Shown piece by piece: positions 36,715 to 44,753 of a DNA stretch of 64,000 nucleotides. The translations under genes and the position numbers were made by a program. Below the pieces are notes generated by a model that had not been told where the DNA came from, did no database searches, and saw only the letters and a program-made list of their open reading frames with translations. This DNA comes from Jatrophihabitans endophyticus (GTDB lineage: Bacteria > Actinomycetota > Actinomycetes > Mycobacteriales > Jatrophihabitantaceae), in assembly GCF_900129455.1 (NCBI RefSeq), contig NZ_FQVU01000002.1, forward strand, positions 372,001 to 436,000, read 5' to 3'. Positions within the stretch are counted from its first letter, which is position 1; each line of letters begins with the position of its first letter.

Positions 36715-37467
36715 GTGTGTCGTGCGTCCTCGTCTGAGACGATCCATGCATGGCGGGCGCCGGGGGGGTTCACAAGCTGGCAGCGCGAGCACAAGCTGGC
36801 GTTCTGGAGCATCGTTGCGACACTTCTCGTCGGCGCAGTTACCGGGGTAGTCGTTCCGATTGCGCTCAGCGGTGGCGGCCGGTCCTCCGCCAAAGTCGTC
36901 ACCAACAATGGCCAGGTGAATGTCGGAGGCGTTGTCAACAACTACTACGGTTCCGCTTCAGCGGCGAAGGCGTGCCCGAAGGACACGGCGACAGGTGCCC
37001 CGACAGGTCGCAGCGATCATGTGGTAGATGCCGATCTGTACGTGCGAACAACGGAACGTGGCCAATGCTGGGTTCGCGCCATCACTCCACGCGACTCGCC
37101 CACACTGGTCGAGTACGAGGTTGAGTATCGGAACACGAGTAGCTCGGTTCAGCGTGACGTCGAGATAAGGCTTAAGCTCGCGCGAGGCATTACGATGATT
37201 CCTCATTCGACGTACCTCGTAAACTCCACGACACCTCACGGCGAACCCATTACCTCCACCGACGCGGTAGTTACCGACGGCATCCTCATTGGCAGTTACG
37301 CGCCCGGCGCGGGAGCTTACGTGGTGATAACCGCTTCTACGCCGGCGCTCGTTGACCTCCGCTGTGGCAGCAACCTTCTGCGGACGGAGGTGTTTGTACA
37401 GCCGAAGGGCGACAACTTCTTCAATAACACTGCGGACGCCACCATCTCTAAGAATGACTGCAACTGA
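36715..37467 (+). CDS. single-span membrane protein with DUF11-like external domain
   Basis: 250 residues from the GTG at 36715, the only plausible in-frame start before the membrane helix; no ribosome binding site precedes it, so the transcript may be leaderless. A helix at about residues 32-52 (WSIVATLLVGAVTGVVVPIAL) precedes an external domain. That domain (YRNTSSSVQRDVEIRLKLARGI, LVNSTTPHGEPI, GSYAPGAGAYV) resembles DUF11-like adhesin or beta-sandwich repeats. Two ATGs at 36746 and 36750 lie in other frames, and a run of seven G at 36762-36768 separates them from the true frame. It may be exposed on the cell surface. Confidence 0.65.
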   Translation: MCRASSSETIHAWRAPGGFTSWQREHKLAFWSIVATLLVGAVTGVVVPIALSGGGRSSAKVVTNNGQVNVGGVVNNYYGSASAAKACPKDTATGAPTGRSDHVVDADLYVRTTERGQCWVRAITPRDSPTLVEYEVEYRNTSSSVQRDVEIRLKLARGITMIPHSTYLVNSTTPHGEPITSTDAVVTDGILIGSYAPGAGAYVVITASTPALVDLRCGSNLLRTEVFVQPKGDNFFNNTADATISKNDCN

Positions 37468-37475
37468 TCGAAAGG

Positions 37476-38183
37476 TCAGCGACGGAGGTCGAAGGGCACG
37501 CGGTACTTCTCGGACAGCGCCATCACCTGCGGCATGCGCGGTTGATCCTCTCGCTGCACCTCGATGACGAAGGCAGCCGCCAAAGTGGACAGCGCGCATC
37601 CCATCCAGGTGTCCACCGGCGCCTCCTGCACCGCGCCGAGTCTGACGCCAGTGATGCCGTGCTCATGGGAGGCGGTGAGGTGCTGGGCAAGGGTGGCTGA
37701 CGATGGGTGCACGCCGACCGTCAGGTTTCGGTAGAGGGAGATCAGTGCATCGCTTGATGGGTTCAGCGCCTCGCACTGCACCTTGAAGTTCGGCATCACC
37801 GGATCACCCTGTTCGCCGAAGCCGGTCAGCAACTCATCCGGCACGTTGGCGTAGGTGGCGAGATCCTTCACCACGAAGCGGTTGTGCCGGTGCAGCGTCC
37901 CTACGAGCTTCTCTTCCGCACTCCTCGTGAACAGCACCCACTGCGCGGTGACGGCGTGCTCGTAGGCCACCCGCACGTTCGCCACTGCTAGGTACTCCCG
38001 CTTGTTCTCCGCGAGGATGAGCGCGGCGTGCACCTGGTTGAGCGCGTACATGGCGAGAGGGAAGGTGGCTTGGAACTTCACCGTCCCTTCCTGCGGCACC
38101 GCGAACTGCCCTGTCGCTGTTGCGTAGAGCTGTAGCGCGTCACGGGCGCACGCGCGGTACTGCGTGTCCACCTCTTCCGTCAT
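37476..38183 (-). CDS. unknown protein coupled to the PIN-domain gene
   Basis: 235 residues, mainly helical (FPLAMYALNQVHAALILAENKREYLAVANVRVAYEHAVTAQWV as alternating hydrophobic runs). The YRNLTVGVHPSS segment recalls DUF5677-like proteins, but the match is loose. It starts two bases after the stop of the PIN-domain gene, which it follows in transcription. The pair could be a toxin-antitoxin or defence module, but the size does not suit a classical antitoxin. Confidence 0.65.
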   Translation of the reverse strand: MTEEVDTQYRACARDALQLYATATGQFAVPQEGTVKFQATFPLAMYALNQVHAALILAENKREYLAVANVRVAYEHAVTAQWVLFTRSAEEKLVGTLHRHNRFVVKDLATYANVPDELLTGFGEQGDPVMPNFKVQCEALNPSSDALISLYRNLTVGVHPSSATLAQHLTASHEHGITGVRLGAVQEAPVDTWMGCALSTLAAAFVIEVQREDQPRMPQVMALSEKYRVPFDLRR

Positions 38184-38185
38184 CG

Positions 38186-39046
38186 CTAGTTGCCGTCTTC
38201 ACCGTGCACGAGATGACAAACCCTGAGCCCCGCAGACCGCGCGCGCAAAGCAGCTCCCGTGTCGTAGGAGACGAAGTACACCAGGCGATTGCCCATGACG
38301 CTCTGCTCCATGAAGTCCGAGAGCATGAGCGCACGGTCCACAAGCTCGTCGTCCGCCCGCTCCAAGCGCTGGTGGGTGGGCTCGTCCACGAGCAGATTCG
38401 CGCGCACCGCACCGAAGTCCAGATCAGCCGCTCGCATCTCCCATGTGGTCGTGGGGTCGGAGCCAAACTCGCCGTAGATCTTCTTCAGCGTGGTTCGCGC
38501 TCGCGACCTGATCTTGTCGTTGTTCTTCCACTTCGCGTTATCCAGCTCATCCACCACGAGCATCGGCAGGACCAGGCGGATGAGCGCGCGAGACCTGTTC
38601 TGCCATCCGACCACCGCGCGCCAGTGGATGGCTTCCCAGGCGGAGGGGTGGTGCAGGTGCACGTTGGTGTCCGCAACGACAAACGCAACTTCCGGCTCGG
38701 CGCTTGCCCACCGCCGTCGCTCGTCGAGCACTGCCTTCGCCATCTCCTCGAAGAGACGCTCGCGCGTGCGAACCTCCTCCTGTACAGCGCGCACGTTGGC
38801 TGGCGAGTACGAGGGATTCGCGTGCGTCGCCCAGTAGCGCCGGGTGAGCAGAACGCGGTCGAGATTTTCGACTGCCATCACCGGACGTAGCTGCCGTTCT
38901 GCCTCCGCCGCCCAGCTCAGGTATTGCTCCACCTGGGCATGCACGTCCGAGTTGCCGTTGAACGCGTTCTGGGCGGAGTTGTGGACGTACCGCAGCTTCT
39001 CCTCTAGGAGAGAAGCTGGGACTCCGCGGCGGGGCTCGACCATCAT
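38186..39046 (-). CDS. PIN-domain protein
   Basis: 286 residues from the double ATG at 39046/39043. A helical N-terminal domain (1-115) precedes a PIN-type nuclease fold with VVADTN (D126), MLVVDELDNAKW (E167), the ADDELVDRAL segment (D237) and YFVSYDTG (D262), giving the usual acidic metal-binding set. The VVDELDxxK form resembles PhoH-type PIN domains and is not the small VapC form. It may cut RNA. It is cotranscribed with the gene at 37476, two bases downstream, and is divergent from the small genes at 39383 onward. Confidence 0.82.
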   Translation of the reverse strand: MMVEPRRGVPASLLEEKLRYVHNSAQNAFNGNSDVHAQVEQYLSWAAEAERQLRPVMAVENLDRVLLTRRYWATHANPSYSPANVRAVQEEVRTRERLFEEMAKAVLDERRRWASAEPEVAFVVADTNVHLHHPSAWEAIHWRAVVGWQNRSRALIRLVLPMLVVDELDNAKWKNNDKIRSRARTTLKKIYGEFGSDPTTTWEMRAADLDFGAVRANLLVDEPTHQRLERADDELVDRALMLSDFMEQSVMGNRLVYFVSYDTGAALRARSAGLRVCHLVHGEDGN

Positions 39047-39223
39047 GCCGCCATCATCCGACGCGGGTCCGACAGTTTTTGGCTCGCGCACACTGCGCCG
39101 GTGCAACGCTTCCCGCGTCGCGGCGAGACGGATGCTCTGCTCGCGCCGCTCGTCAACAGGTGTTGATGCAATCGAAAAGCGCCAGCGCGAGCACCGCTGC
39201 ACCGGCGCCTCCCTCCCGCACCT

Positions 39224-39310
39224 GATATTGCTCTTCACCGGTGCTTCCGGTGCGTGTGTCATGGCACGGCGGGGAGCGGCGCTCCATGCCAGAGCGGGAG
39301 CGCCGCTCCC
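39224..39310 (+). ncRNA. candidate small RNA with terminator
   Basis: GATATT at 39224 could start a transcript near 39236. A perfect 14-bp hairpin (arms 39272-39285 and 39297-39310) follows about 35 bases later, giving a transcript of about 75 nucleotides with no gene between. This is inferred from the promoter-like motif plus terminator alone. Confidence 0.3.
39272..39310 (+). terminator. 14-bp perfect hairpin
   Basis: Arms GGGAGCGGCGCTCC and GGAGCGCCGCTCCC around an 11-base loop. It lies in a region with no upstream gene on the plus strand, so it ends either an unannotated transcript or antisense transcription. Confidence 0.6.
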
Positions 39311-39343
39311 GAGTCCTTGAGAGCGGACGGTGGCAACGCGAGC

Positions 39344-39349
39344 GATATC
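39344..39349 (+). promoter_or_regulatory. GATATC variant upstream of the gene at 39383
   Basis: GATATC lies 39 bases before the start codon and is followed by TCGC. It is the one variant of the recurrent motif and also a perfect palindrome. Confidence 0.45.
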
Positions 39350-39382
39350 TCGCTTGTCACCACCTACCGCTGGAGGAATCCG

Positions 39383-39604
39383 ATGGCCATCAAGCGTCCG
39401 CCCGCCACCATCTCGCTCGCCGGATGGGCGAAGAGCGAGGGGCTCCACTTCAACACCGGCTATCGCCGCTACAAGAAGCAGACCCTTGGCTTGGAGACAG
39501 TGCGGGTCGGTCCCCGCATCTACGTGCGCCTGGACGGTGAAGGCGGACGCCCCATCCCGCTCCCGCCGCCGGTGGAGGAGGAGGCGGAGGACTCCCGCTC
39601 CTAA
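39383..39604 (+). CDS. small excisionase/HTH-like protein
   Basis: 73 residues from the ATG at 39383 with GGAGG just upstream. SLAGWAKSEGLHFNTGYRRYKKQTLGLETVRVGPRIYV resembles a compact winged helix-turn-helix as in excisionase or MerR-like small proteins (helix, helix, then VRVGxRIYV strand). The tail is acidic. It could be the excisionase for the element or a regulator of the secreted-protein genes downstream. It lies just upstream of a large secreted protein, 67 bases apart. Confidence 0.6.
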   Translation: MAIKRPPATISLAGWAKSEGLHFNTGYRRYKKQTLGLETVRVGPRIYVRLDGEGGRPIPLPPPVEEEAEDSRS

Positions 39605-39616
39605 CCACGCCGCTCC

Positions 39617-39622
39617 GATATT
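39617..39622 (+). promoter_or_regulatory. GATATT motif upstream of the large secreted protein
   Basis: GATATT followed by CGCCC, 55 bases before the ATG at 39672. It is part of the recurrent motif. Confidence 0.5.
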
Positions 39623-39671
39623 CGCCCCTCATCAACCGCTCCCTCGGGAGCACAAGCGAAGGGGCGTACTC

Positions 39672-42092
39672 ATGACACACGCACTTACTCGGAAGGTGAC
39701 CGTCCTCGGCATCTTCGTCGGCTTCCTACTGGCGTTCGCCGCCAGCCTTTTGGTCGGTTCCTCTCCCGCCTACGCCTCTGGAAGCGGCATCGGGTCCGGA
39801 GGCTCGGGCTCCGGAGGTGGAAGCGGCCCAGGTGGCTGCGCCGCCTTCAACACGAAGTGGGAGTTCGCCCACGGCTCCGTGCCGAAGACAGGTAGCGGCT
39901 GCACCAACAACACCCTCACGGGAAGTTCGTGCCAGACCTCCGCCGCTGAAGGCTCCTGGATCTTTTACGTCACCGCCACGAGCGGCGGCAACGAGGGAAA
40001 GCACATCAGCCTTCCCACCTCCTCCGGCGGCTTCAAGTTCATGAGGAACAAGCTCACCGATCTCATCCAGGACGACAGCAACATCTCGGCGGGTTTCACT
40101 CGCTCCGCGAAGGCGAGCGGCTATGACAACGCGCCCACACGGCTCGCCATCAAGCGGTGGATCGAGTCCGAGATCAGCGACGGCAGCTTCGGCGCCGGGA
40201 GCCACGCGCAATGGAAGGAACTCGGAGGGAGCAACTACCGAGCATCCAATGGGAAGTACCTCACCTACGTGTGCGCCTGGCTGAGCTGCGGCGCTCACTG
40301 CAACATCCCCGGTGTTAACCCTCCGGTGCAGTATTGCTCCGGCTACGGCGTGACCAGCCACACCTACGTGATCCGCCGCGGCGTGAACACCGCCACCACC
40401 GAGGCTTCCTCCGCCAGCGACGCTCTCGCCAAGTGCGCGCTTCACTGCCCCACGTCGTCATCGAGCGATCCGAACCACGTGAGGGCTTACATCCAACACT
40501 CGGGCGCGGCCATCCGGGCGAGCTACAACACGGGGGCGAAGATGGGCGCCTACTGCTATTACCGCACCGGAACGCGCAACACCGAGACCCAGACTCGGCT
40601 GCTCACTACGAGCGGGAAGCGCACCGTGTCGCCTGAGTACATCTACGGCTACAACATCGACCTTCTGCCGGACGACGAAGACTTCGGCCAGCGCACTCAC
40701 CCCGGTCCAGACAAGCTCGTGTACCAGACCACCGAGACCGTGATGCCTCTCGGCCAGTTCGTGAACAGCTACAACTACAAGAACAACACCTGCCCCACGG
40801 TGGCTCAGCTCAACGCCGCCGCCGCGAAGAACGTGGGCGTGAGCCACGGCAGCGTGGCGGTCAACGCCGAGAACAAGAGGGGGCTGGCTGAGGGCGGCAT
40901 CCTCACCGTGCGGGAGAACATCGAGCGCATCCAGCTCCTCCTCACCCCCACCACCAAGCAGCCCCAGGTGCGGACGCGGGTGAGGACTCAGGTGTACAGC
41001 TTCACGCTCTACAACACCGGAGCGGAGTACGGAGTGGGCGACGAAACCGGCTACTACTTCTCCTACACCGCCTGGACCGCCTGGAAGAACAGCGGATCAC
41101 CGGTGCACTCTTGCGGCACGGGCGAGAACACCGAGACCGGAGAGAACGGCGGCCTTTACCAGATCTTCACCAATCACTGTGACGCGAGCGCGGCCATCCA
41201 GAAGGGACAGTCCGCCGGCGCCACCGTGGTGGACAACGGCGACAGCACGAAGAACTTCGCGGGCTCAGTGATCTCCCGCACCGACAACCTCAACGAGTTC
41301 GAGCCGCAGTGGGGATGGGGCGAAGGCGATCGCGCCGGGCAGTGGAACAAGCTCTGCGCCTACCAGGGGCAGAAAGCCTCCACCGGCAGCCCGGCCTCCG
41401 TCACCTACTTTCGTGACAACACGCCTCACGCCACCAGCGTGGATCTCTACCGGCCACAGTCCGGGGGCGTGGTGAGCTACAGCGGGCAGGACGCCACCGC
41501 CACCATGGTCTCCCTCTGGAACGGCAGCATTCAGGCACCGGGCGTCAGCGACACGGGTCAGTTCCAAATGATGGCCAACGGCCAACCGCTCTTCGGCAGT
41601 GACGCCTCACCCGCTCCCGTTCTGTCGCAGTGGGGGTCGGTAAACGCCGTCCAGGAGAAGTACTTCGGGCTCGTGCCCAGCCAGGTGACCAACTTAGGCA
41701 TGGAGGCGGACTGGCCCACCGACGCCGGCAAGCCGGAAGTCTTCACCACCAAGTGGATCTACACACCCCAGGTGAGCAACACCTTCCCCGTGGTGGTGGG
41801 CTTCGACAGCCACGACCAGCGCACCGACACCCTCGGCACTGTCTCCACCGGCATCGAGGGCGAGGTGTACTCCATGCAGGGGACGGCGGCCGCGAGCCCG
41901 GCGCTCACCACATTGGTGAAGAACTCCACCGGCGACATCGAGCACCAGGGGCAACCGGCCATCACCAACACGCTGGACGGGCGGCTCGCCTTCGGCACGA
42001 GGCTCGACTCCACAGGCGCCTGGATTCCGGAGCCGGTCACCTACAGCCCCTACTACCGCGAGGTGCACTTCGTGCGGGCGACCACCAACTAA
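39672..42092 (+). CDS. large secreted Cys-containing protein of unknown function
   Basis: 806 residues. A signal peptide at residues 1-36 ends after AYA, with a hydrophobic core VLGIFVGFLLAFAASLLV. A Gly/Ser-rich linker follows (GSGIGSGGSGSGGGSG). The rest has about ten scattered cysteines that could form disulfides, and many aromatic and threonine residues, suggesting a folded external domain; there is no C-terminal membrane helix. No family is recognised. It is the first of three genes for secreted proteins and has its own terminator at 42117-42151. A cell-surface or mating-contact role is inferred from location. Confidence 0.78.
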   Translation: MTHALTRKVTVLGIFVGFLLAFAASLLVGSSPAYASGSGIGSGGSGSGGGSGPGGCAAFNTKWEFAHGSVPKTGSGCTNNTLTGSSCQTSAAEGSWIFYVTATSGGNEGKHISLPTSSGGFKFMRNKLTDLIQDDSNISAGFTRSAKASGYDNAPTRLAIKRWIESEISDGSFGAGSHAQWKELGGSNYRASNGKYLTYVCAWLSCGAHCNIPGVNPPVQYCSGYGVTSHTYVIRRGVNTATTEASSASDALAKCALHCPTSSSSDPNHVRAYIQHSGAAIRASYNTGAKMGAYCYYRTGTRNTETQTRLLTTSGKRTVSPEYIYGYNIDLLPDDEDFGQRTHPGPDKLVYQTTETVMPLGQFVNSYNYKNNTCPTVAQLNAAAAKNVGVSHGSVAVNAENKRGLAEGGILTVRENIERIQLLLTPTTKQPQVRTRVRTQVYSFTLYNTGAEYGVGDETGYYFSYTAWTAWKNSGSPVHSCGTGENTETGENGGLYQIFTNHCDASAAIQKGQSAGATVVDNGDSTKNFAGSVISRTDNLNEFEPQWGWGEGDRAGQWNKLCAYQGQKASTGSPASVTYFRDNTPHATSVDLYRPQSGGVVSYSGQDATATMVSLWNGSIQAPGVSDTGQFQMMANGQPLFGSDASPAPVLSQWGSVNAVQEKYFGLVPSQVTNLGMEADWPTDAGKPEVFTTKWIYTPQVSNTFPVVVGFDSHDQRTDTLGTVSTGIEGEVYSMQGTAAASPALTTLVKNSTGDIEHQGQPAITNTLDGRLAFGTRLDSTGAWIPEPVTYSPYYREVHFVRATTN

Positions 42093-42116
42093 CAGCTCCA
42101 CCTCTCCGAGGCTCAC

Positions 42117-42151
42117 CGTCCCCTCGCCTGATCCCCTTCGGCGAGGGGACG
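42117..42151 (+). terminator. terminator after the large secreted-protein gene
   Basis: Perfect 12-base arms CGTCCCCTCGCC and GGCGAGGGGACG around an 11-base loop, with flanking bases that extend the stem partly. Confidence 0.85.
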
Positions 42152-42393
42152 GCGGTGAGAGCTGTCATTTTCACGGAGAGAATCACGGGACTGTGATGCC
42201 CACGGGAAATGCGCTTTACAGAGAAAGTCCTCGCTCCCGCTGTCTCGCCGCAGCTACCACCCAACTCCGCCATGCCCTGTAGCCGCACGCTTCAAGAGAG
42301 GAATTCTCACTCCTCTCCTACATCCAATTGACTGGCGCTAGAAGCCCGTCACCATTCCCCTGGCAGACACCCTCCCGCTCGTAACCACGTTTT

Positions 42394-42399
42394 GATATT
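42394..42399 (+). promoter_or_regulatory. GATATT motif upstream of the Gly/Ser-rich gene
   Basis: GATATT followed by TAGCC, 69 bases before the start at 42463. It is part of the recurrent motif. Confidence 0.45.
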
Positions 42400-42462
42400 T
42401 AGCCGCACTCCATCCGGAGAACTTGGTAAAAGGCCAAGGCAACCATTGTTAGGGGAATGACA

Positions 42463-43173
42463 ATGACCACTCACATTCGAAGCACCGCGCTTCTGCTCAC
42501 GCTCACCTTCGTGCCTTTCTTCGCCGTGCTCTTCCTGGGCAGCACCGCCGCGCACGCGGCGAGTTGCCCTCCCAGCGATCAGATCAAGGAGCCCAACGGG
42601 GCGATACTCTGCCTCGGCGGCGGAGGCGGCAATCTCGGCAACGGTGGAGGCGGGTCCAACTCCGGCGGCGGCTCATCCTCCGGCGGCGGTTCATCTTCGG
42701 GAGGCTCGCACTCCGGCGGGGGTTCCTCCTCCGGTGGCAGCTCGCACCACTCCGGCGGCAACGGCGGTGGGCACACCTACACCCCGCTGCCGAAGCACAC
42801 CTACACGCCGCCCGCAAAGGACTACTGCCCCAACGGCGACTACACCGGCTCCCGCTACGACGGCTGGTGCGGACACGCGCCGGTGCACCACAAGGCGAAG
42901 CCCAAGCCGAAGGCTCCGGTGAAGGAGGCACCCACCAAAAAGCCGACGCCCAGCGCCACGCCAACCACGAGTGCTCCTACAACAAGCGCCACTCCCACCG
43001 TCAGCGCGACTCCTTCGACCTCTCCGACGGTTGCACCGGTGCAGAACGCCGCCCACGTCACCAAGGACAACAGCGACTCGCACGCCGGAGTGATCGCGGC
43101 AGGCATCGCGCTCCTCGCGCTCCTCAGCGGCGGCCTCGTCCTCCTTATCTCCCGCAAGCGCAAGAGCGCCTGA
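42463..43173 (+). CDS. Gly/Ser-rich wall-associated membrane protein
   Basis: 236 residues from the ATG at 42463. A signal peptide (residues 1-33) is followed by Gly/Ser repeats (GGGSSS, GGGSNS, GGSHS at residues 53-98), a short Cys-bearing segment (DYCPNGDYTGSRYDGWCG), a Lys/Pro-rich then Thr/Ser/Pro-rich stalk (KPTPSATPTTSAPTT), and a C-terminal membrane helix with an RKRKSA tail. That layout is typical of a stalk-anchored surface protein. The next gene starts 17 bases after its stop, so the two are likely cotranscribed. Confidence 0.75.
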   Translation: MTTHIRSTALLLTLTFVPFFAVLFLGSTAAHAASCPPSDQIKEPNGAILCLGGGGGNLGNGGGGSNSGGGSSSGGGSSSGGSHSGGGSSSGGSSHHSGGNGGGHTYTPLPKHTYTPPAKDYCPNGDYTGSRYDGWCGHAPVHHKAKPKPKAPVKEAPTKKPTPSATPTTSAPTTSATPTVSATPSTSPTVAPVQNAAHVTKDNSDSHAGVIAAGIALLALLSGGLVLLISRKRKSA

Positions 43174-43190
43174 ACGCAAGGAACAACCCC

Positions 43191-43739
43191 ATGAAGACCA
43201 TCCGCACCCTCGCGGTGAGCGCGCTCCTGGCGTGCCTCGCTCTCCTCACCCTCGGCGGCTTCCCCGCCTTCGCCTCCCCGCTGCATCACTCCAAGCCTCT
43301 GCCCCGGCACTACTCCTACTGCGGCAAGTGGGGCGTGCTGTGGAAGAGCAAGACGAAGCACCTCGACACCGCGGAGGGGCGCAACTGCTTCACCGTCGCC
43401 ACCGAGCGCAACGGCTCCGCAACCCTCACCGCCCGCATGCAGGTGAAGGTGAAGGGCGGACACGCCGAGAAGCTGTCCATCCTGGCGGAGTGGGCGGCGA
43501 ACAACGCCAAGTCCCACAAGACCGGCGACAACGGCAACGGCGTTCGCCGCACCGTGTACGCCACCCGCAGCAAGCACACCCGCGTTTTCACCTACCAGCT
43601 CGGCACCATGCACAACGTGGTCCACAAGGGCGACGGCGACGTGTACGCCTACCTGCTCACTGACCAGAGCGGCACCAAGGGCTGGTACTACGGACTCGAC
43701 GCCAACCACTCCTACGCAGTGTCCAGCAAGCGCCGCTGA
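43191..43739 (+). CDS. small secreted protein
   Basis: 182 residues. A signal peptide (residues 1-28, ending AFA) precedes a basic, Lys/His-rich mature domain with two cysteines (SYCGK and RNCFT) and an end KGWYYGLDANHSYAV. No membrane anchor is seen, so it is probably released or bound to a partner. It follows the stalk-anchored gene by 17 bases in the same unit. A perfect hairpin at 43751-43787 ends the unit. No family is recognised. Confidence 0.73.
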   Translation: MKTIRTLAVSALLACLALLTLGGFPAFASPLHHSKPLPRHYSYCGKWGVLWKSKTKHLDTAEGRNCFTVATERNGSATLTARMQVKVKGGHAEKLSILAEWAANNAKSHKTGDNGNGVRRTVYATRSKHTRVFTYQLGTMHNVVHKGDGDVYAYLLTDQSGTKGWYYGLDANHSYAVSSKRR

Positions 43740-44038
43740 CCCAGAACTCCCCGGCGGGCGTGCATTCCCCTTCCGCGCCCGCCGGGTGACACAACTTCCT
43801 CCCTCCGAAGATCACGCTCCTGCGGAGGGAGAGAAGTGAGCGCCGCCGGCTCACGCGTTCGCCCACGCGTAGCCCCGCCGTCGTGGCGATGACGTGGCTC
43901 CACCCGTCTAGCTCGGACGCTCGCAGCATGAGCACCGCAGGCGCGCACATCGACCATCCCCCAGGCGCTCGCCCGCTCAGGCACCGTCTCACCGTTGGTG
44001 GTGCGCGTTGTCGTGGCGTCCGTTCACCATGCCGCGCC
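43740..44038. other. intergenic region with terminator
   Basis: It holds the hairpin at 43751-43787 and then a GC-rich stretch with no clear frame on either strand, before the small gene at 44039. No GATATT motif is seen here. Confidence 0.45.
43751..43787 (+). terminator. terminator after the small secreted-protein gene
   Basis: Perfect 11-base arms CCCGGCGGGCG and CGCCCGCCGGG around a 15-base loop, 11 bases after the stop. Confidence 0.8.
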
Positions 44039-44302
44039 ATGGACAACGCCAAGATCGACCCGCAGCCCACCGTCACCTCTCGCCACCTCGAGGAAGCGTT
44101 CCGCTACCTCGTGCACCTGGACCTCCTGCAGGAGGCGCTCACCTCCGTGCTTGAGGAGGAGGGCGAGGCGGTGCCGGGGGACTTCTCCGCCACCGTGAGC
44201 ACTTTCCGTGAGGCGGGCGTGCTCACCTACAACCACGGCGTGGTGCTCAGCTTCAGCACCGGCGGCGAGTTCCAGGTCACCATCGTGCGGAGCGCCCGAT
44301 GA
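44039..44302 (+). CDS. small unknown protein
   Basis: 87 residues from the ATG at 44039. The first half is helical (LEEAFRYLVHLDLLQEALTSVLEE) and the second half is beta-like (GVLTYNHGVVLSFSTGGEFQVTIV). There is no signal peptide or membrane helix. Its stop overlaps the DUF2958 gene start by four bases (ATGA), so both are translated together. No family is recognised. Confidence 0.65.
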   Translation: MDNAKIDPQPTVTSRHLEEAFRYLVHLDLLQEALTSVLEEEGEAVPGDFSATVSTFREAGVLTYNHGVVLSFSTGGEFQVTIVRSAR

Positions 44303-44640
44303 ACGAGACGCAGCGCGAGCGTCGGGGACACGCCTTCCTGCCGGACGTCGCCACACTCGCCCAGATTCCCGACCTCTACGGCACCGAAGACACCGACTTC
44401 TCCGACAAAGAGATCCACCTGAAGTTCTTCTGCGGTGCCGCCACCTGGCTCATCGCGGAGCTGGACCCGGACTCGCTTCTCGCCTTCGGGCACGCCAACC
44501 TTGGTGACGAGCAGATGGCGGAGTGGGGGTACGTGTCGGTCGTCGAACTGGAGGAGCTTGCAGTCTCCACTCCCTACGGCTTCACGCTGGTGGTGGAGCG
44601 CGACGTGCACTGGACACCGAAGCTGTACCGCGACATCTGA
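44299..44640 (+). CDS. DUF2958 protein
   Basis: 113 residues, close to the usual length of the DUF2958 family. The pattern IPDLYGTED...IHLKFFCGAATWLIAELDP...AFGHANL...EWGYVSVVELEEL matches the family layout of L..LY..E..., LKFF, W....EFD, FG, and GY.SL.EL. These proteins are common on plasmids and mobile elements next to replication or defence genes; their function is unknown. It is coupled by a four-base overlap to the small gene before it. Confidence 0.85.
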   Translation: MNETQRERRGHAFLPDVATLAQIPDLYGTEDTDFSDKEIHLKFFCGAATWLIAELDPDSLLAFGHANLGDEQMAEWGYVSVVELEELAVSTPYGFTLVVERDVHWTPKLYRDI

Positions 44641-44691
44641 CGAGGCGGAGCGCCGGTGCCTCGCTCACCAGCTCGGCTCTGCCTCGGAAGC

Positions 44692-44697
44692 GATATT
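44692..44697 (+). promoter_or_regulatory. GATATT motif upstream of the gene at 44754
   Basis: GATATT followed by CGCC, 62 bases before the ATG at 44754. It is part of the recurrent motif. Confidence 0.5.
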
Positions 44698-44753
44698 CGC
44701 CGGTGGACGGACTAATCACCCGTCGCCGACCAACGCTCACCGAGGGAAAGCCC

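Larger units (their letters stand above)
39047..39382. other. 336-bp intergenic region with candidate small RNA
   Basis: It contains a GATATT motif at 39224-39229, a strong hairpin at 39272-39310 and the promoter motif GATATC at 39344 for the next gene. It also has partial copies of the CCGGTGC repeat near 39090-39100 and 39235-39250. No protein frame is convincing. Confidence 0.45.
42093..42462. other. intergenic region after the large secreted-protein gene
   Basis: It holds a terminator at 42117-42151, an AT-richer stretch with no credible frame, a GATATT motif at 42394 and the ribosome binding site AGGGG at 42451-42455 of the next gene. The seven-base spacing selects the second ATG at 42463 as the start. 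Confidence 0.55.

Noticed and set aside
36750..37124. Alternative ATG frame of 124 codons over the DUF11-like gene
   Set aside because: It is Arg/Cys-rich out-of-frame sequence. The membrane helix and external domain are in the other frame.
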